This document shows positions 9,331-18,863 of a stretch of 64,000 bases of DNA, in pieces. Position 1 is the first letter of the stretch. Every line of letters begins with the position of its first letter. The position numbers and the translations under genes are program-made. This stretch comes from Cellulomonas sp. P24 (GTDB lineage Bacteria > Actinomycetota > Actinomycetes > Actinomycetales > Cellulomonadaceae), in assembly GCF_024704385.1 (NCBI RefSeq), contig NZ_JAJDFX010000002.1, positions 2,790,001 through 2,854,000 of the forward strand. Direction: 5' to 3'. The notes beneath the pieces are model-generated. The model saw only the letters and a program-made list of their open reading frames with translations. It had not been told where the DNA came from and ran no database searches.

Positions 9331-10839
9331 GTGACCGAGACGGACATCCCCCAGCCCGATGACGACCTTCCGGAGCAGATGCGGGTCCGTCGCGAGAAGC
9401 GTGAACGGATCCTGTCGCGGGGCGAGGACGCCTATCCGGTGTCCGTCCCGCGCACCCACACCGTCGCCGAGGTCCGGGACGGCTGGTCGCACCTGCAGGC
9501 GGGCGAGGAGAGCAGCGACGTCGTCGGCGTCGCCGCTCGGGTGGTCTACCTGAGGAACACCGGCAAGCTCTGCTTCGCCACCGTCCAGGACGGCGAGGGC
9601 AACCGTCTGCAGGTCATGCTCAGCCAGGCCGTCGTCGGTGAGGAGTCGCTGTCGCGGTTCAAGGCCGACGTCGATCTCGGTGACCACCTGTTCGCGCACG
9701 GCGCGGTCATCAGCTCGCGCCGGGGTGAGCTCTCGGTGTTCGCGGACGACTGGCAGATCGCCGCCAAGGCGCTGCGGCCGCTCCCGGTGCTGCACAAGGA
9801 GCTCTCGGAGGAAGCGCGCGTCCGTCAGCGCTACGTCGACCTGATTGCGCGACCGGCCGCACGGGACATGGTGCGGGTGCGCGCAGGCGCCGTCCGCTCG
9901 TTGCGCGAGAACTTCCACCGGCGCGGATTCCTGGAGATCGAGACACCGATGCTCCAGACGATCCACGGCGGCGCCGCGGCTCGGCCGTTCACCACGCACA
10001 TGAATGCGTTCGACATCGATCTCTTCCTCCGGATCGCACCGGAGCTATTCCTGAAGCGTGCCGTGGTGGGTGGCGTCGAGCGAGTCTTCGAGATCAACAG
10101 GAACTTCCGCAACGAGGGTGCGGACTCCACGCACTCCCCGGAGTTCGCGATGCTCGAGGCGTATGAGGCGTACGGCGACTACGACACCATGGCGACATTG
10201 ACCCAGGACCTCGTGCAGACAGCGGCGATGGATGTGCTGGGAACGACCGTGGTCACGCTTCCGGACGGCGAGGAGTACGAGCTGGGGGGTCAGTGGACAC
10301 AGCTGTCGCTGTACGACTCGCTCTCCGAGGCCATCGGCGAGCAGATCACGCACGACACCCCGGACTCGCGGCTGCTCGAGCTCGTCGAGAAGTTCGACCT
10401 GCAGATCGACACGCGCCGCTCGAACCACGGGAAGCTCGTCGAGGAGCTGTGGGAGCACCACGTCGGTGACCACCTGTACGCCCCGACGTTCGTCCGTGAC
10501 TTCCCGGTCGAGACCAGCCCGCTCACCCGCGACCACCGCACCGCGCGCGGACTGGTGGAGAAGTGGGACCTGTACGTGCGCGGCTTCGAGCTGGCGACGG
10601 CGTACTCGGAGCTCGTCGACCCCGTCATCCAGCGTCAACGGTTCGAGGCGCAGGCGCTTCTCGCAGCGGCCGGCGACGACGAGGCGATGGTGCTCGACGA
10701 GGACTTCCTCGCAGCGATGGAGTTCGCGATGCCGCCGGCCGGAGGCATGGGGATGGGTATCGACCGGCTGCTGATGGCGCTGACGGGTCTGGGCATTCGC
10801 GAGACGATCACGTTCCCGCTCGTGAAACCTCAGGCGTGA
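9331..10839 (+). CDS. lysS: Lysyl-tRNA synthetase, class II
   Basis: A 502-residue class II synthetase charging tRNA-Lys. An N-terminal OB-fold anticodon-binding domain (about 55-150, [13 protein letters not shown]) precedes the catalytic domain with motif 1 (FLEIETPML near 199-207), motif 2 ([13 protein letters not shown] near 251-263) and motif 3 ([13 protein letters not shown] near 472-484). Length fits bacterial LysS. The GTG start follows TAGGAT by 6 bases. Its place between the panC/D block and lsr2 matches mycobacterial gene order. Confidence 0.97.
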   Translation: MTETDIPQPDDDLPEQMRVRREKRERILSRGEDAYPVSVPRTHTVAEVRDGWSHLQAGEESSDVVGVAARVVYLRNTGKLCFATVQDGEGNRLQVMLSQAVVGEESLSRFKADVDLGDHLFAHGAVISSRRGELSVFADDWQIAAKALRPLPVLHKELSEEARVRQRYVDLIARPAARDMVRVRAGAVRSLRENFHRRGFLEIETPMLQTIHGGAAARPFTTHMNAFDIDLFLRIAPELFLKRAVVGGVERVFEINRNFRNEGADSTHSPEFAMLEAYEAYGDYDTMATLTQDLVQTAAMDVLGTTVVTLPDGEEYELGGQWTQLSLYDSLSEAIGEQITHDTPDSRLLELVEKFDLQIDTRRSNHGKLVEELWEHHVGDHLYAPTFVRDFPVETSPLTRDHRTARGLVEKWDLYVRGFELATAYSELVDPVIQRQRFEAQALLAAAGDDEAMVLDEDFLAAMEFAMPPAGGMGMGIDRLLMALTGLGIRETITFPLVKPQA

Positions 10840-10856
10840 CGCGCGGCCGCGCGTCG

Positions 10857-10862
10857 TAGACT
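10857..10862 (+). promoter_or_regulatory. -10 box of leaderless small-ORF promoter
   Basis: TAGACT, 6 bases before the GTG at 10869 and 18 bases after the lysS stop. Confidence 0.5.
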
Positions 10863-10868
10863 CGTCCG

Positions 10869-11048
10869 GTGAACGCCTTTCTGCTGGCCCTCGCGGCTCT
10901 CCTCCCGTCGATCGGTGTCGGCTTCCTGTTCTACCTCGCCATTCGCGCGTTGGTGAATGCCGATCGGACGGAGCGCGCTGCGCTCGCGAAGCTGGACGCA
11001 GAAGAGCGTGCATCAGCCATGCAATCGGAGGATCAGGCCGCGTCCTGA
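10869..11048 (+). CDS. Small single-span membrane protein, 59 aa
   Basis: An ORF too short for usual cut-offs: GTG 10869 to TGA 11046-11048. Translation begins MNAFLLALAALLPSIGVG and continues with a hydrophobic stretch to FYLAIRALV, giving one strong membrane helix (about 3-28), then a charged Glu/Arg/Lys/Ala-rich cytosolic tail. A TAGACT box 6 bases upstream supports a real leaderless gene. It lies between lysS and lsr2. No motif or family recognised; a structural or regulatory micropeptide is a guess. Confidence 0.65.
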   Translation: MNAFLLALAALLPSIGVGFLFYLAIRALVNADRTERAALAKLDAEERASAMQSEDQAAS

Positions 11049-11108
11049 ACCCCGTTTTGTCGTCTGATTTGGTGAAGGTGACCGGGTTCGGGCGCGTTTC
11101 GCTTTGAC

Positions 11109-11131
11109 GGTGCAATCCACGGGTGCAATCC
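11109..11131 (+). promoter_or_regulatory. lsr2 upstream direct repeats
   Basis: GGTGCAATCC occurs at 11109-11118 and again at 11122-11131, 13 bases apart. They sit just upstream of a possible -10 TACCAT (11149-11154) for lsr2. The tandem arrangement in an otherwise relatively AT-rich spacer suggests a regulator binding site; none is known to me. Confidence 0.4.
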
Positions 11132-11175
11132 TTTACGCACCACCCGGGTACCATCGAGCAGCATGAGGTAACGAA

Positions 11176-11514
11176 ATGGCACAGAAGGTACAGGTCCTGC
11201 TCGTCGACGACGTCGACGGCAGCACCGCAGACGAGACCGTCACATTCGCCCTGGACGGCGTTTCCTACGAGATTGACCTCACGACCGCGCACGCGGCAGA
11301 GCTGCGCGACGCATTCGGCTCGTGGGTCGGTCACGCACGCAAGGTCGGCGGTCGCGCCACGGCCCGCTCCGCGGCTCGTGGCCGTCGGGCGTCGGGCGGT
11401 GCGAGCGGCGAGGCGACGGCGATCCGCGAGTGGGCACGGGCCAACGGGCACGAGGTGTCCGAGCGCGGGCGCATCTCCGCCGAGGTGCGTGCGGCCTACG
11501 CCGCGGCGCACTGA
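11176..11514 (+). CDS. lsr2: Lsr2 nucleoid-associated protein
   Basis: A 112-residue xenogeneic silencer, the actinobacterial H-NS analogue. The N-terminal part (MAQKVQVLLVDDVDGS, then a beta strand and LRDAFGSWV) is the oligomerisation domain; a basic Ala/Arg/Gly linker follows; the C-terminal domain IREWARANGHEVSERGRISAEV carries the RGR hook (97-99) that enters the minor groove of AT-rich DNA. GAGGTAACGAA before the ATG provides the ribosome site. In mycobacteria lsr2 likewise follows lysS, but there clpC1 comes next; here a xylose locus does. Confidence 0.97.
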   Translation: MAQKVQVLLVDDVDGSTADETVTFALDGVSYEIDLTTAHAAELRDAFGSWVGHARKVGGRATARSAARGRRASGGASGEATAIREWARANGHEVSERGRISAEVRAAYAAAH

Positions 11515-11605
11515 GGTCGCGTCCCGCTCGCATCACCCGCGGCGCGTCTTCGGCGCGCTGACTCCCGGGGGCGGAGTCATGCGAACGGGTCAGTGAGGTT
11601 GGCGA

Positions 11606-11666
11606 ACGACGACAGCGCCCGCCCGGTCCAGGGGTTCTCCCGCCGGACGGCGGGCGCTGTCGTCGT
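11606..11666. terminator. Bidirectional terminator between lsr2 and xylB
   Basis: Perfect 18-bp inverted repeat: ACGACGACAGCGCCCGCC at 11606-11623 and its complement at 11649-11666, with a 25-base loop. It separates convergent lsr2 and xylB. Confidence 0.75.
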
Positions 11667-11678
11667 GACGACCGGGCG

Positions 11679-13112
11679 TCAGCGGTTGGTCGTGAGCTCG
11701 CGAACAGCCGCGTACTGCTCGCGGACGGCCGGCACGAGGTCGCCGGTGTAGACCGAGACCGCGGAGGTCGTCCACACGGGCGGGCGTGCGCCGCCGCTCA
11801 GCACCCATGCCGCCTGCCGGGCTGCGCCGTCCGCGACGTACTCGCCCGGCGCGGGAACGGTGATGTCGAGCCCCAGGACGCTCGGGGCGATCCGCCGGAC
11901 CGCCTCCGACTGGGCACCGCCGCCGATCAGCGAGATGCGCCCGACGGGGACGCCCTGGGCGCGTAGCGCGTCGAGGCCGTCGGCGAGGGCGCAGAGCATG
12001 CCTTCGACCGCGGCACGTGCCAGATGGGCTGCCGTGGTGTTCTGCAGCCGCAGTCCGTGCAGGGCGCCGGTGGCGTCGGGCTTGTTCGGGGTTCGTTCGC
12101 CCTCGAGGTACGGGACCATGACGAGCCCGTCGGAGCCGGCCGGTGCGGAGAGCGCCAGGCGGCTGAGCTCGGCGTGATCGACCCCGAGCATCCGGCAGGC
12201 GGCGTCGAGGACCCGGGAGGCGTTGAGCGTGCAGGCGAGCGGCAGGAAGGCGCCGGTGGCATCGGCGAAGCCGCTCACGAGCCCGCTGGCGTCCGCGGTG
12301 GGTCGTGCCGAGACCGCCGAGACGACGCCGGAGGTGCCGATCGAGATCGCGACGTCCCCTTCGGCGAGGCCGAGGCCCAGAGCCGCGGCGGCGTTGTCGC
12401 CTGCGCCCGGTCCGAGCACAAGCCCGGACCCGAGGAGGCTGTTCGCGGTCCCGGCCTGCTCCGACGGCCCGGCGACGCGGGGGAGGACAGCGTCGTGGCC
12501 GAGGGCGAGCTCGAGCAGGTCGCGGCGGTAGGCACCCGTGGACGGGTCCCAGTAGCCGGTGCCCGAGGCGTCGGAACGATCGGTGACGAGGTGGGCGAGA
12601 CCGTCGGGGGTGCCCGGTCCGTGGCCGGCGAGGCGCCAGGTCAGCCAGTCGTGCGGGAGGGCGACGGCGGCGGTGCGGGCGGCGTTGGCCGGCTCGACGC
12701 GCGCGAGCCAGCGCAGCTTCGTGACGGTGTAGGACGCCACCGGGACGGACCCGGTCGCGCGGGCCCACGCCTCGCTGCCGGTCTCCGGCCCGCCGAGGTC
12801 GTCGATGAGGTCGAGCGCCGCCTGGGCGGAGCGGGTGTCGTTCCAGAGCAGGGCGTCGCGGACGACGGCGCCGTCGGCGTCGAGGGCCACCATGCCGTGC
12901 TGCTGCCCGCCGACGGACAGGGCTGCGACGTCGTCGAGCCCTCCGGCATCGGCGACGGCGGTCTGGAGGGCGTCCCACCAGGCGTCGGGGGAGACCTCGG
13001 TCCCGTCAGGATGGCTGGCACGGCCGCTCCGCACGAGTGCGCCGGTCTCGGCGTCGCGGATGACGACCTTGCAGGACTGGGTGGACGAGTCCACCCCGGC
13101 GACCAGCGTCAT
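11679..13112 (-). CDS. xylB: Xylulokinase
   Basis: A 477-residue FGGY-family sugar kinase phosphorylating D-xylulose to xylulose 5-phosphate for the pentose phosphate pathway. The N-terminal phosphate-1 segment [14 protein letters not shown], the conserved [11 protein letters not shown] and LWNDTRS, and the C-terminal adenosine motif [14 protein letters not shown] are all present. The reading frame continues 24 codons upstream, but ATG 13112 begins the conserved fold. It is transcribed after xylA across a 121-base gap that holds a 29-bp hairpin. Confidence 0.95.
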   Translation of the reverse strand: MTLVAGVDSSTQSCKVVIRDAETGALVRSGRASHPDGTEVSPDAWWDALQTAVADAGGLDDVAALSVGGQQHGMVALDADGAVVRDALLWNDTRSAQAALDLIDDLGGPETGSEAWARATGSVPVASYTVTKLRWLARVEPANAARTAAVALPHDWLTWRLAGHGPGTPDGLAHLVTDRSDASGTGYWDPSTGAYRRDLLELALGHDAVLPRVAGPSEQAGTANSLLGSGLVLGPGAGDNAAAALGLGLAEGDVAISIGTSGVVSAVSARPTADASGLVSGFADATGAFLPLACTLNASRVLDAACRMLGVDHAELSRLALSAPAGSDGLVMVPYLEGERTPNKPDATGALHGLRLQNTTAAHLARAAVEGMLCALADGLDALRAQGVPVGRISLIGGGAQSEAVRRIAPSVLGLDITVPAPGEYVADGAARQAAWVLSGGARPPVWTTSAVSVYTGDLVPAVREQYAAVRELTTNR

Positions 13113-13155
13113 CGCTCGGTCCTTCCGTGTGTCGGTCCCCCGACGCACGGGGGCT

Positions 13156-13218
13156 GGTCGACTGGAGCGTTCTGCGCGCGACACGCGGGCGTGTCGCGGC
13201 AGAACGCTCCAGTCGACC
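13156..13218 (-). promoter_or_regulatory. Long intercistronic hairpin in xylA-xylB
   Basis: Nested inverted repeats. The outer arms (19 bp) are 13156-13174 and 13200-13218; the inner arms (10 bp) are 13177-13186 and 13189-13198, leaving a two-base loop. Only small bulges (2 and 1 bases) separate them, so about 29 bp can pair. It begins 16 bases after the xylA stop on the transcribed strand. No T-run follows. It could attenuate xylB expression or protect the xylA message. Confidence 0.75.
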
Positions 13219-13233
13219 GGGGGTGGGGTGGGA

Positions 13234-14421
13234 TCAGCGGGCGCCGAGCGCGTGCTCGAGGGCCAGCTGGTTGAGCCGCACGAAGGCGTACCCGCGGGCG
13301 GCGACGGCCTCGATGTCGAGCTCCTCGAAGGCCGCGGGGTTGGCGAGCAGGTCTGCCAGGGTCTCGCCCTCGGCGAGCGTGGGCTCGGCGAGCTCGTAGA
13401 CGCCTGCGGCCTGGAGCGCCTCCTGCACCTCGGGGTCGGCGCGGAACGCCTGTGCCCGCTCCTTCAGGAGGATGTAGGTGCTCATGTTGGCGGCGGCCGA
13501 GGCCCACACGCCCTCGAAGTCCTCGGTACGCGAGGGCTTGTAGTCGAAGTGGACCGGTCCGTCGTAGCGCGGGCCGCCGCTGGGGAAGCCGTTCACGAGC
13601 AGGTCGACCGTGCCGAAGGCCGAGAACAGGTCACCGTGGCCGAACACCAGGTCCTGGTCGTACTTGATGGACTTCTGGCCGTTGAGGTCGATGTGGAACA
13701 GCTTCTCGGCCCACAGCGCCTGGGCGAGGCCACCGGTGTAGTTGAGGCCGGCCATCTGCTCGTGACCCGTCTCCGGGTTCAGGCCGACGATGTCGCCGTT
13801 CTCGAGCTGGGCGATGAAGGCCAGGGCGTGGCCGACGGTCGGCAGGAGGATGTCGCCGCGGGGCTCGTTCGGCTTGGGCTCGATGGCGATCTTCAGCCCG
13901 TAGCCCTTCTCCTTGATGTACCCCGCGACGGTGTCGATGCCCTCGCGGTAGCGGTCATGAGCGGCCTTGAGGTCCTTGGCCGAGTCGTACTCGGCGCCCT
14001 CGCGACCGCCCCACATGACGAACGTCTCGGCACCGAGCTCGGCCGCGAGGTCGACGTTGCGCACGACCTTGCGCAGGCCGTAGCGACGCACCGTGCGGTC
14101 GTTCGACGTGAAGGCGCCGTCCTTGAAGATCGGGTGGCTGAACGTGTTGGTCGTGACCATCTCGACCTTGATGCCGGTCTCGTCCAGGGCGCCCTTGAAG
14201 CGGGCGAGGATCGAGTCGCGGGTTGCGGCGTCCGAGCCGAACGGCACGACGTCGTCGTCGTGGAACGTGACGTACGAGGCGCCGAGCTCTGCGAGCTTGT
14301 GCACCGACTCGACCGGGTCGAGCCAGGCGCGCGACGCGCTGCCGAACTGGTCCTGGGCGTTCCATCCGACGGTCCACAGACCGAACGAGAACTTGTCCTG
14401 CGGGGTGGGCTTGCGCACCAT
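13234..14421 (-). CDS. xylA: Xylose isomerase
   Basis: A 395-residue TIM-barrel isomerase interconverting D-xylose and D-xylulose (also glucose/fructose). Residue numbering matches the Streptomyces/Actinoplanes enzymes: catalytic His54 (YVTFHDDD), metal ligands Glu181, Glu217, Asp245 and Asp287, with Lys183, His220, Asp255 and Asp257 all in place. The short class I form lacks an N-terminal extension. GAGGAGAG precedes the ATG. It is divergent from the ROK regulator across a 68-base gap containing a likely operator. Confidence 0.97.
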   Translation of the reverse strand: MVRKPTPQDKFSFGLWTVGWNAQDQFGSASRAWLDPVESVHKLAELGASYVTFHDDDVVPFGSDAATRDSILARFKGALDETGIKVEMVTTNTFSHPIFKDGAFTSNDRTVRRYGLRKVVRNVDLAAELGAETFVMWGGREGAEYDSAKDLKAAHDRYREGIDTVAGYIKEKGYGLKIAIEPKPNEPRGDILLPTVGHALAFIAQLENGDIVGLNPETGHEQMAGLNYTGGLAQALWAEKLFHIDLNGQKSIKYDQDLVFGHGDLFSAFGTVDLLVNGFPSGGPRYDGPVHFDYKPSRTEDFEGVWASAAANMSTYILLKERAQAFRADPEVQEALQAAGVYELAEPTLAEGETLADLLANPAAFEELDIEAVAARGYAFVRLNQLALEHALGAR

Positions 14422-14442
14422 CGTGAGCTCTCCTCGTCGAGA

Positions 14443-14463
14443 TTAGTTGGTTGAATGAACTTA
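14443..14463. promoter_or_regulatory. Candidate XylR/ROK operator
   Basis: TTAGTT and AACTTA flank a 9-base spacer, giving AGTT (14445-14448) and AACT (14458-14461) as exact inverted half-sites. It lies between divergent xylA and the ROK gene, the expected place for a xylose-responsive repressor site, and resembles AGTT/AACT-type xyl operators. Confidence 0.6.
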
Positions 14464-14477
14464 TCCACGAACGGCGC

Positions 14478-14483
14478 TATGGT
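14478..14483 (+). promoter_or_regulatory. -10 box of leaderless ROK promoter
   Basis: TATGGT, 6 bases before the regulator ATG at 14490, 14 bases downstream of the candidate operator. Confidence 0.55.
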
Positions 14484-14489
14484 CAAGCC

Positions 14490-15859
14490 ATGACGGACGA
14501 CGACGCCCAGCAGGAGAGCGGGAGCGCGACGCCCCTGACGTCCCACACGCCTGCCGGTGGACGGTCCGGGAGGCGCGCCGGCCCGGCGCGCCAGGGCACG
14601 TTGCGGGAGCACAACCTCCGGCTCGTCCTCGGGCACGTCCTCGACGCGATCGAGCCGCCGTCGCGCGCCGACATCGCGGCGTCGACCCACCTCACGCGCG
14701 GGACGGTGTCCGCCCTGGTGGACCAGCTCGTGCAGTCCGGCCTGGTCGAGGAGCTCGCGCCGGTGGCCGCCCGACGTGCCGGCCGACCCGCGGTCCCGCT
14801 CGCGCCCGCACGGCGCACGCTCGCGGCGATCGGTGCCGAGGTCAACCTGGACTACATGGGGTACCGGGTCCTCGACCTCGCGGGTGACGTCCTCGCGGAA
14901 CGCATCGAGCGCGGCGACTTCCGGGGGAGCGACCCCGAGCAGGCACTGCGCCGTCTGGGTGACATGCTCGCGGAGGTGACCCTCCGGCTCGGGCGGGAGA
15001 GGGTGCCGATCGTCGGGTGCTGCCTGGCCCTGCCGGGGCTCGTCGACCGGGTGACGGGCCCGCTGCGGGTCGCCCCGAACCTCGGGTGGCGGGACGTCGA
15101 CGTGCTCGGTCTGCTCGCCGACCACCCGGCGCTGACCGGCGCGAGCCTGCTGCTCGGGAACGACGCGAATCTCGCTGCCCGAGCGGAGTCCCGGGCCCAG
15201 GGGGTCGCCGGGAACTTCCTCCTGATCGTCGGTGAGGTCGGTATCGGCGGTGCGATCGTGCTGGACGGCGAGGTCTTCGCGGGGCGCCACGGCTGGAGCG
15301 GTGAGATCGGGCACACGACCGTCGACATGAGTGGCCCGCCGTGCTCGTGCGGTGCGTCCGGATGTCTCGAGCAGTACGCCGGCAAGGACTCGTTGATGCG
15401 TGCTGCGGGCCTCGATCTCGATCTCCCGATCGAGGCGTTGCGCGACGCGGCCGACGCGGGAGACCCCGCGGCGCTCGCCAGTCTCGACCGGGGCGGCAAC
15501 GCGCTCGGGGTCGCGATCGCGAGCTTCGTGAACCTGATCGACGTCGAGCAGGTCGTGCTCGGGGGACGTACGCGCTGCTCGGCGACCACCTGCTGTCCCG
15601 GGTCCGCGAGAAGGTCCGCGCCCGGGTGATCTCGGCGCCGTGGGGGCACGTCGACGTGCGGCTGACGGCGTCCGACGAGCACGCGACGCTGACCGGGGCG
15701 GCGCTCGCGGTGCTGCACCGGCTCACGTCGGACCCCTCGGCCTGGGTCTCCGCCGAGCTCGAGCTCGGCGAGGTGGCCGACGCGGCGAGCCCGCGGACGC
15801 GAGGTCATGCGGTCGGTGGACCGGTCGCAGCCACCGAGGTCGTCACGGTCACGGCCTAG
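14490..15859 (+). pseudogene. ROK-family xylose regulator, frameshifted
   Basis: A winged-helix DNA-binding region (ADIAASTHLTRGTVSALVDQL) precedes a ROK domain with PGLVD, a GEVGIGG sugar-binding stretch and the zinc motif CSCGASGC near residue 285. The frame reaches VEQVVLGG at a G5 run (15561-15565) and then becomes nonsense; family sequence (TYALLGDHLLSRVREKVRARV) resumes in another frame to the TAG at 15857-15859. One extra G would restore about 457 residues. Divergence from xylA and adjacency to a sugar transporter indicate a xylose-responsive repressor. The break is probably a homopolymer error, otherwise it would remove the C-terminal part of the effector domain. Confidence 0.85.
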
Positions 15860-15888
15860 TTGCAGACGCGTTAGCAAATCGTTACGTT
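15860..15888 (+). promoter_or_regulatory. Sugar transporter promoter (-35/-10)
   Basis: TTGCAG (15860-15865), a 17-base spacer and TACGTT (15883-15888) form a good sigma-A type promoter directly after the ROK stop. The predicted transcript would carry a 5' leader of about 180 bases. Confidence 0.55.
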
Positions 15889-15900
15889 CAGGACTTGAAC
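15886..15900. promoter_or_regulatory. Candidate operator over transporter -10
   Basis: GTTCA, 5-base spacer, TGAAC: a perfect 15-bp inverted repeat overlapping the last bases of the predicted -10 box. Binding there would block the promoter. It could be a second site for the ROK regulator or a catabolite-control site. Confidence 0.5.
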
Positions 15901-15966
15901 ACAGGGCCTTCGGCGCAATAAGTTCACTCGCACAACAAAACGTGAGGCCTCGGTGGCCGATCGGGA

Positions 15967-15986
15967 CAGGTCCAGAGTGGGACCTG
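15967..15986 (+). promoter_or_regulatory. Leader stem-loop before chvE
   Basis: CAGGTCC and GGACCTG pair around AGAGTG within the long untranslated leader of the sugar transporter operon. Probably a structural element; no riboswitch class recognised. Confidence 0.35.
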
Positions 15987-16072
15987 CGACGAGGAGTACC
16001 GGGGGGCGCGAGGCTGCGCCAGCGCGAGTTCCGGGCGGTCCGGGCCGTGCAACCACAGGAGGGTCGACGAAG

Positions 16073-17203
16073 ATGTCTCTCAAGAAGACCAAGCTTGTCG
16101 CGGCGATCGCAGGTGCCGCGCTGCTCGTAGGTGGCCTTGCCGCCTGCAGCTCGACGAAGACGGAGACACCCGCAGCGACGGGATCTGCCGCTTCCGCTGG
16201 GGGCCTGATCGGCATCGCGATGCCGACCAAGAGCCTGCAGCGTTGGAACAACGACGGCGCGCACCTCGACGAGCTGCTCAAGGCCGCCGGGTACACGACG
16301 AGCCTGCAGTACGCCGACAACAAGGTCGACCAGCAGATCACGCAGATCCAGAACATGATCAACCAGGACCCCAAGGTCCTGATCATCGCGTCGATCGACG
16401 GCACCGCGCTCGGCCCGGTACTGGCCCAGGCCAAGGCCAAGAAGATCTCGGTCATCGCCTATGACCGTCTGATCAACGGCACGAACGACGTCGACTACTA
16501 CGCGACGTTCGACAACTACAAGGTCGGCCAGCTCCAGGGCGAGTACATCGTCGACACGCTGGGCCTCAAGGACGGCAAGGGCCCGTTCAACCTCGAGCCC
16601 TTCGCCGGTTCGCCCGACGACAACAACGCGAAGTTCTTCTTCGCCGGTGCGTGGGACGTCCTGAAGCCGTACGTCGACAGCGGCAAGCTCGTCGTCCCCT
16701 CGGGCAAGGCCCCGGCCTCGGATGACGCCTGGACCTCGATCGGCATCCAGGGCTGGAAGTCGGAGACGGCCCAGTCCGAGATGGACAACCGCCTGAACTC
16801 GTACTACACGGGCGGCAAGAAGGTCGACGTCGTGCTCTCCCCGAACGACTCGCTGGCGCTGGGCATCGAGCAGTCGCTCGACTCCCACGGCTACAAGGTG
16901 GGTTCGGACTGGCCGCTCGTGACCGGTCAGGACGCCGACCAGGCGAACGTCAAGAACATGCTCGCGGGCATGCAGGCGATGACGGTCTGGAAGGACACCC
17001 GCACGCTGGGTGACCAGGTCGCCAAGATGGTCGACCAGATCGTCAAGGGCGAGAAGGTCACGGTCAACGACGAGAAGACCTACAACAACGGCAAGAAGAT
17101 CGTCCCGTCCTTCCTGCTCCCGCCGCAGGTCGTGACCAAGGCGGACGTGAAGACCGCTCTCGTGGACTCGGGCTTCTACACGGCCAGCGACCTCGGTCTC
17201 TGA
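16073..17203 (+). CDS. chvE: Sugar ABC transporter substrate-binding lipoprotein
   Basis: A 376-residue periplasmic-binding-type lipoprotein: basic N-terminus, hydrophobic stretch and lipobox GLAACS with Cys25 as the lipidated residue. The mature domain ([40 protein letters not shown]) matches ChvE-like multiple-monosaccharide binding proteins, which take xylose, arabinose, glucose and galactose. AGGAGGG precedes the ATG. Next to xylAB and a xyl-type regulator, xylose is the likely main ligand, an inference. It is the first gene of a three-gene operon. Confidence 0.92.
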   Translation: MSLKKTKLVAAIAGAALLVGGLAACSSTKTETPAATGSAASAGGLIGIAMPTKSLQRWNNDGAHLDELLKAAGYTTSLQYADNKVDQQITQIQNMINQDPKVLIIASIDGTALGPVLAQAKAKKISVIAYDRLINGTNDVDYYATFDNYKVGQLQGEYIVDTLGLKDGKGPFNLEPFAGSPDDNNAKFFFAGAWDVLKPYVDSGKLVVPSGKAPASDDAWTSIGIQGWKSETAQSEMDNRLNSYYTGGKKVDVVLSPNDSLALGIEQSLDSHGYKVGSDWPLVTGQDADQANVKNMLAGMQAMTVWKDTRTLGDQVAKMVDQIVKGEKVTVNDEKTYNNGKKIVPSFLLPPQVVTKADVKTALVDSGFYTASDLGL

Positions 17204-17225
17204 CCCGCCCTCCCGCGTGACGACG

Positions 17226-17271
17226 CCGGGGCCGGTTCTGCAGGGTGACCACCCTGCAGAACCGGCCCCGG
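17226..17271 (+). promoter_or_regulatory. Intercistronic hairpin between chvE and mmsA
   Basis: Perfect 21-bp arms at 17226-17246 and 17251-17271 around the loop GACC, 22 bases after the chvE stop. Such hairpins after binding-protein genes typically stabilise that part of the message or partly terminate transcription, giving excess binding protein over ATPase and permease. Confidence 0.75.
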
Positions 17272-17312
17272 CCGGGACGCGCCCCTCCCGATCGAGCAGA
17301 CAGCAGGCAGAA

Positions 17313-18863
17313 ATGTCGACCGACAACATCATTCTCGAGATGCGCGGGATCACGAAGACCTTCCCGGGCGTCAAGGCACTCCAGGACGTCACCCTCAACG
17401 TCACGCGCGGTGAGGTGCACGGCATCTGCGGCGAGAACGGCGCGGGCAAGTCCACCCTCATGAACGTGCTCTCGGGTGTGTACCCGCACGGGACCTACGA
17501 GGGCGATATCGTCTTCGAGTCCGAGACGTGCGAGTTCAAGGGCATCCGCGACAGCGAGCACCGTGGCATCGTCATCATCCACCAGGAGCTCGCGCTCAGC
17601 CCGTACCTCTCCATCGCGGAGAACATCTTCCTCGGGAACGAGCAGGCCACCCGTGGCGTGATCGACTGGACCAAGACCAACGCGGAGGCAGCCAAGCTGC
17701 TGGCGCGCGTGGGTCTCTCCGAGTCCCCGGACACCAAGATCATGGACATCGGCGTCGGCAAGCAGCAGCTGGTCGAGATCGCCAAGGCACTGTCCAAGCG
17801 CGTCAAGCTGCTGATCCTCGACGAGCCCACCGCCGCACTCAACGACGAGGACAGTGCCCACCTGCTCGACCTGGTGCGCAGCCTCAAGGGCCAGGGCATC
17901 ACCTCGATCATCATCTCGCACAAGCTCAACGAGATCGCCGCGATCTCGGACTCCACCACGGTCATCCGTGACGGCAAGACCATCGAGACCCTGGACATGC
18001 ATGGCGCCGAGCCGGTCTCGGAAGAGCGCATCATCCGCGGCATGGTCGGCCGGTCGCTCGACAACCGGTATCCGGAGCGCACCCCGCAGATCGGCGGCGA
18101 GGTGCTGCGGATCGAGGACTGGACCGTGCACCACCCGATCGATCAGAGCCGCAAGGTCGTCGACGGCGCGAGCCTCATGGTCCGCAAGGGTGAAGTGGTG
18201 GGTCTCGCCGGGCTCATGGGAGCCGGGCGCACCGAGCTCGCGATGAGCGTGTTCGGGCGGACCTACGGCACCAACATCTCCGGCCGGATCTTCAAGAACG
18301 GCGAGGAGATCCACACCCGGACCGTCGGCGAGGCGATCAGGCACGGGATCGCGTACGCGACCGAGGACCGCAAGCGGTACGGCCTCAACCTGATCGAGGA
18401 CATCAAGCGCAACATCACGTCCTCGGCACTCGGCAAGCTGTCACGCTACGGCGTGGTGGACCGCGAGGAGGAGACGCTCATCGCGGAGCGGTACCGCAAG
18501 GACATGAACATCAAGACGCCGTCGGTCGATGCGATCGTCGGGAAGCTGTCCGGTGGGAACCAGCAGAAGGTCGTGCTGAGCAAGTGGATCTACGCCGATC
18601 CGGACGTGCTGATCCTCGACGAGCCGACGCGCGGTATCGACGTCGGTGCCAAGTACGAGATCTACACGATCATCAATGCCCTCGCCGATGCCGGCAAGGC
18701 CGTCATCGTCATCTCGTCCGAGCTGCCGGAGCTGCTCGGGGTCTGTGACCGCATCTACACGCTGAGCCAGGGTCGAGTGACCGGCCAGCTCCCACGTGCC
18801 GAAGCGACCCAAGAGTCGCTGATGGCCCTGATGACCCAGGAAAAGGAAGTGACGTCGCGATGA
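17313..18863 (+). CDS. mmsA: Sugar ABC transporter ATP-binding protein (tandem)
   Basis: A 516-residue ATPase with two nucleotide-binding domains. The first has Walker [10 protein letters not shown] at 40-48, signature-region [14 protein letters not shown] and Walker [12 protein letters not shown]. The second has a degenerate Walker A (GLMGAGRTE), signature [14 protein letters not shown] and Walker [13 protein letters not shown]. This arrangement is normal for carbohydrate CUT2 importers (XylG/RbsA/MmsA). ATG 17313 was chosen over the upstream in-frame start, which would place the large hairpin inside the coding region. The stop overlaps the permease ATG. Confidence 0.95.
   Translation: MSTDNIILEMRGITKTFPGVKALQDVTLNVTRGEVHGICGENGAGKSTLMNVLSGVYPHGTYEGDIVFESETCEFKGIRDSEHRGIVIIHQELALSPYLSIAENIFLGNEQATRGVIDWTKTNAEAAKLLARVGLSESPDTKIMDIGVGKQQLVEIAKALSKRVKLLILDEPTAALNDEDSAHLLDLVRSLKGQGITSIIISHKLNEIAAISDSTTVIRDGKTIETLDMHGAEPVSEERIIRGMVGRSLDNRYPERTPQIGGEVLRIEDWTVHHPIDQSRKVVDGASLMVRKGEVVGLAGLMGAGRTELAMSVFGRTYGTNISGRIFKNGEEIHTRTVGEAIRHGIAYATEDRKRYGLNLIEDIKRNITSSALGKLSRYGVVDREEETLIAERYRKDMNIKTPSVDAIVGKLSGGNQQKVVLSKWIYADPDVLILDEPTRGIDVGAKYEIYTIINALADAGKAVIVISSELPELLGVCDRIYTLSQGRVTGQLPRAEATQESLMALMTQEKEVTSR

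Noticed and set aside
13113-13184. Longer N-terminus for xylB
   Set aside because: The extra 24 residues are Arg-rich, lack similarity and extend into the intercistronic hairpin region.
14852-17461. Very long antisense ORF (869 codons) on the minus strand
   Set aside because: It overlaps the ROK and chvE genes and has the biased Arg/Asp/Val composition of high-GC shadow frames; no motif.
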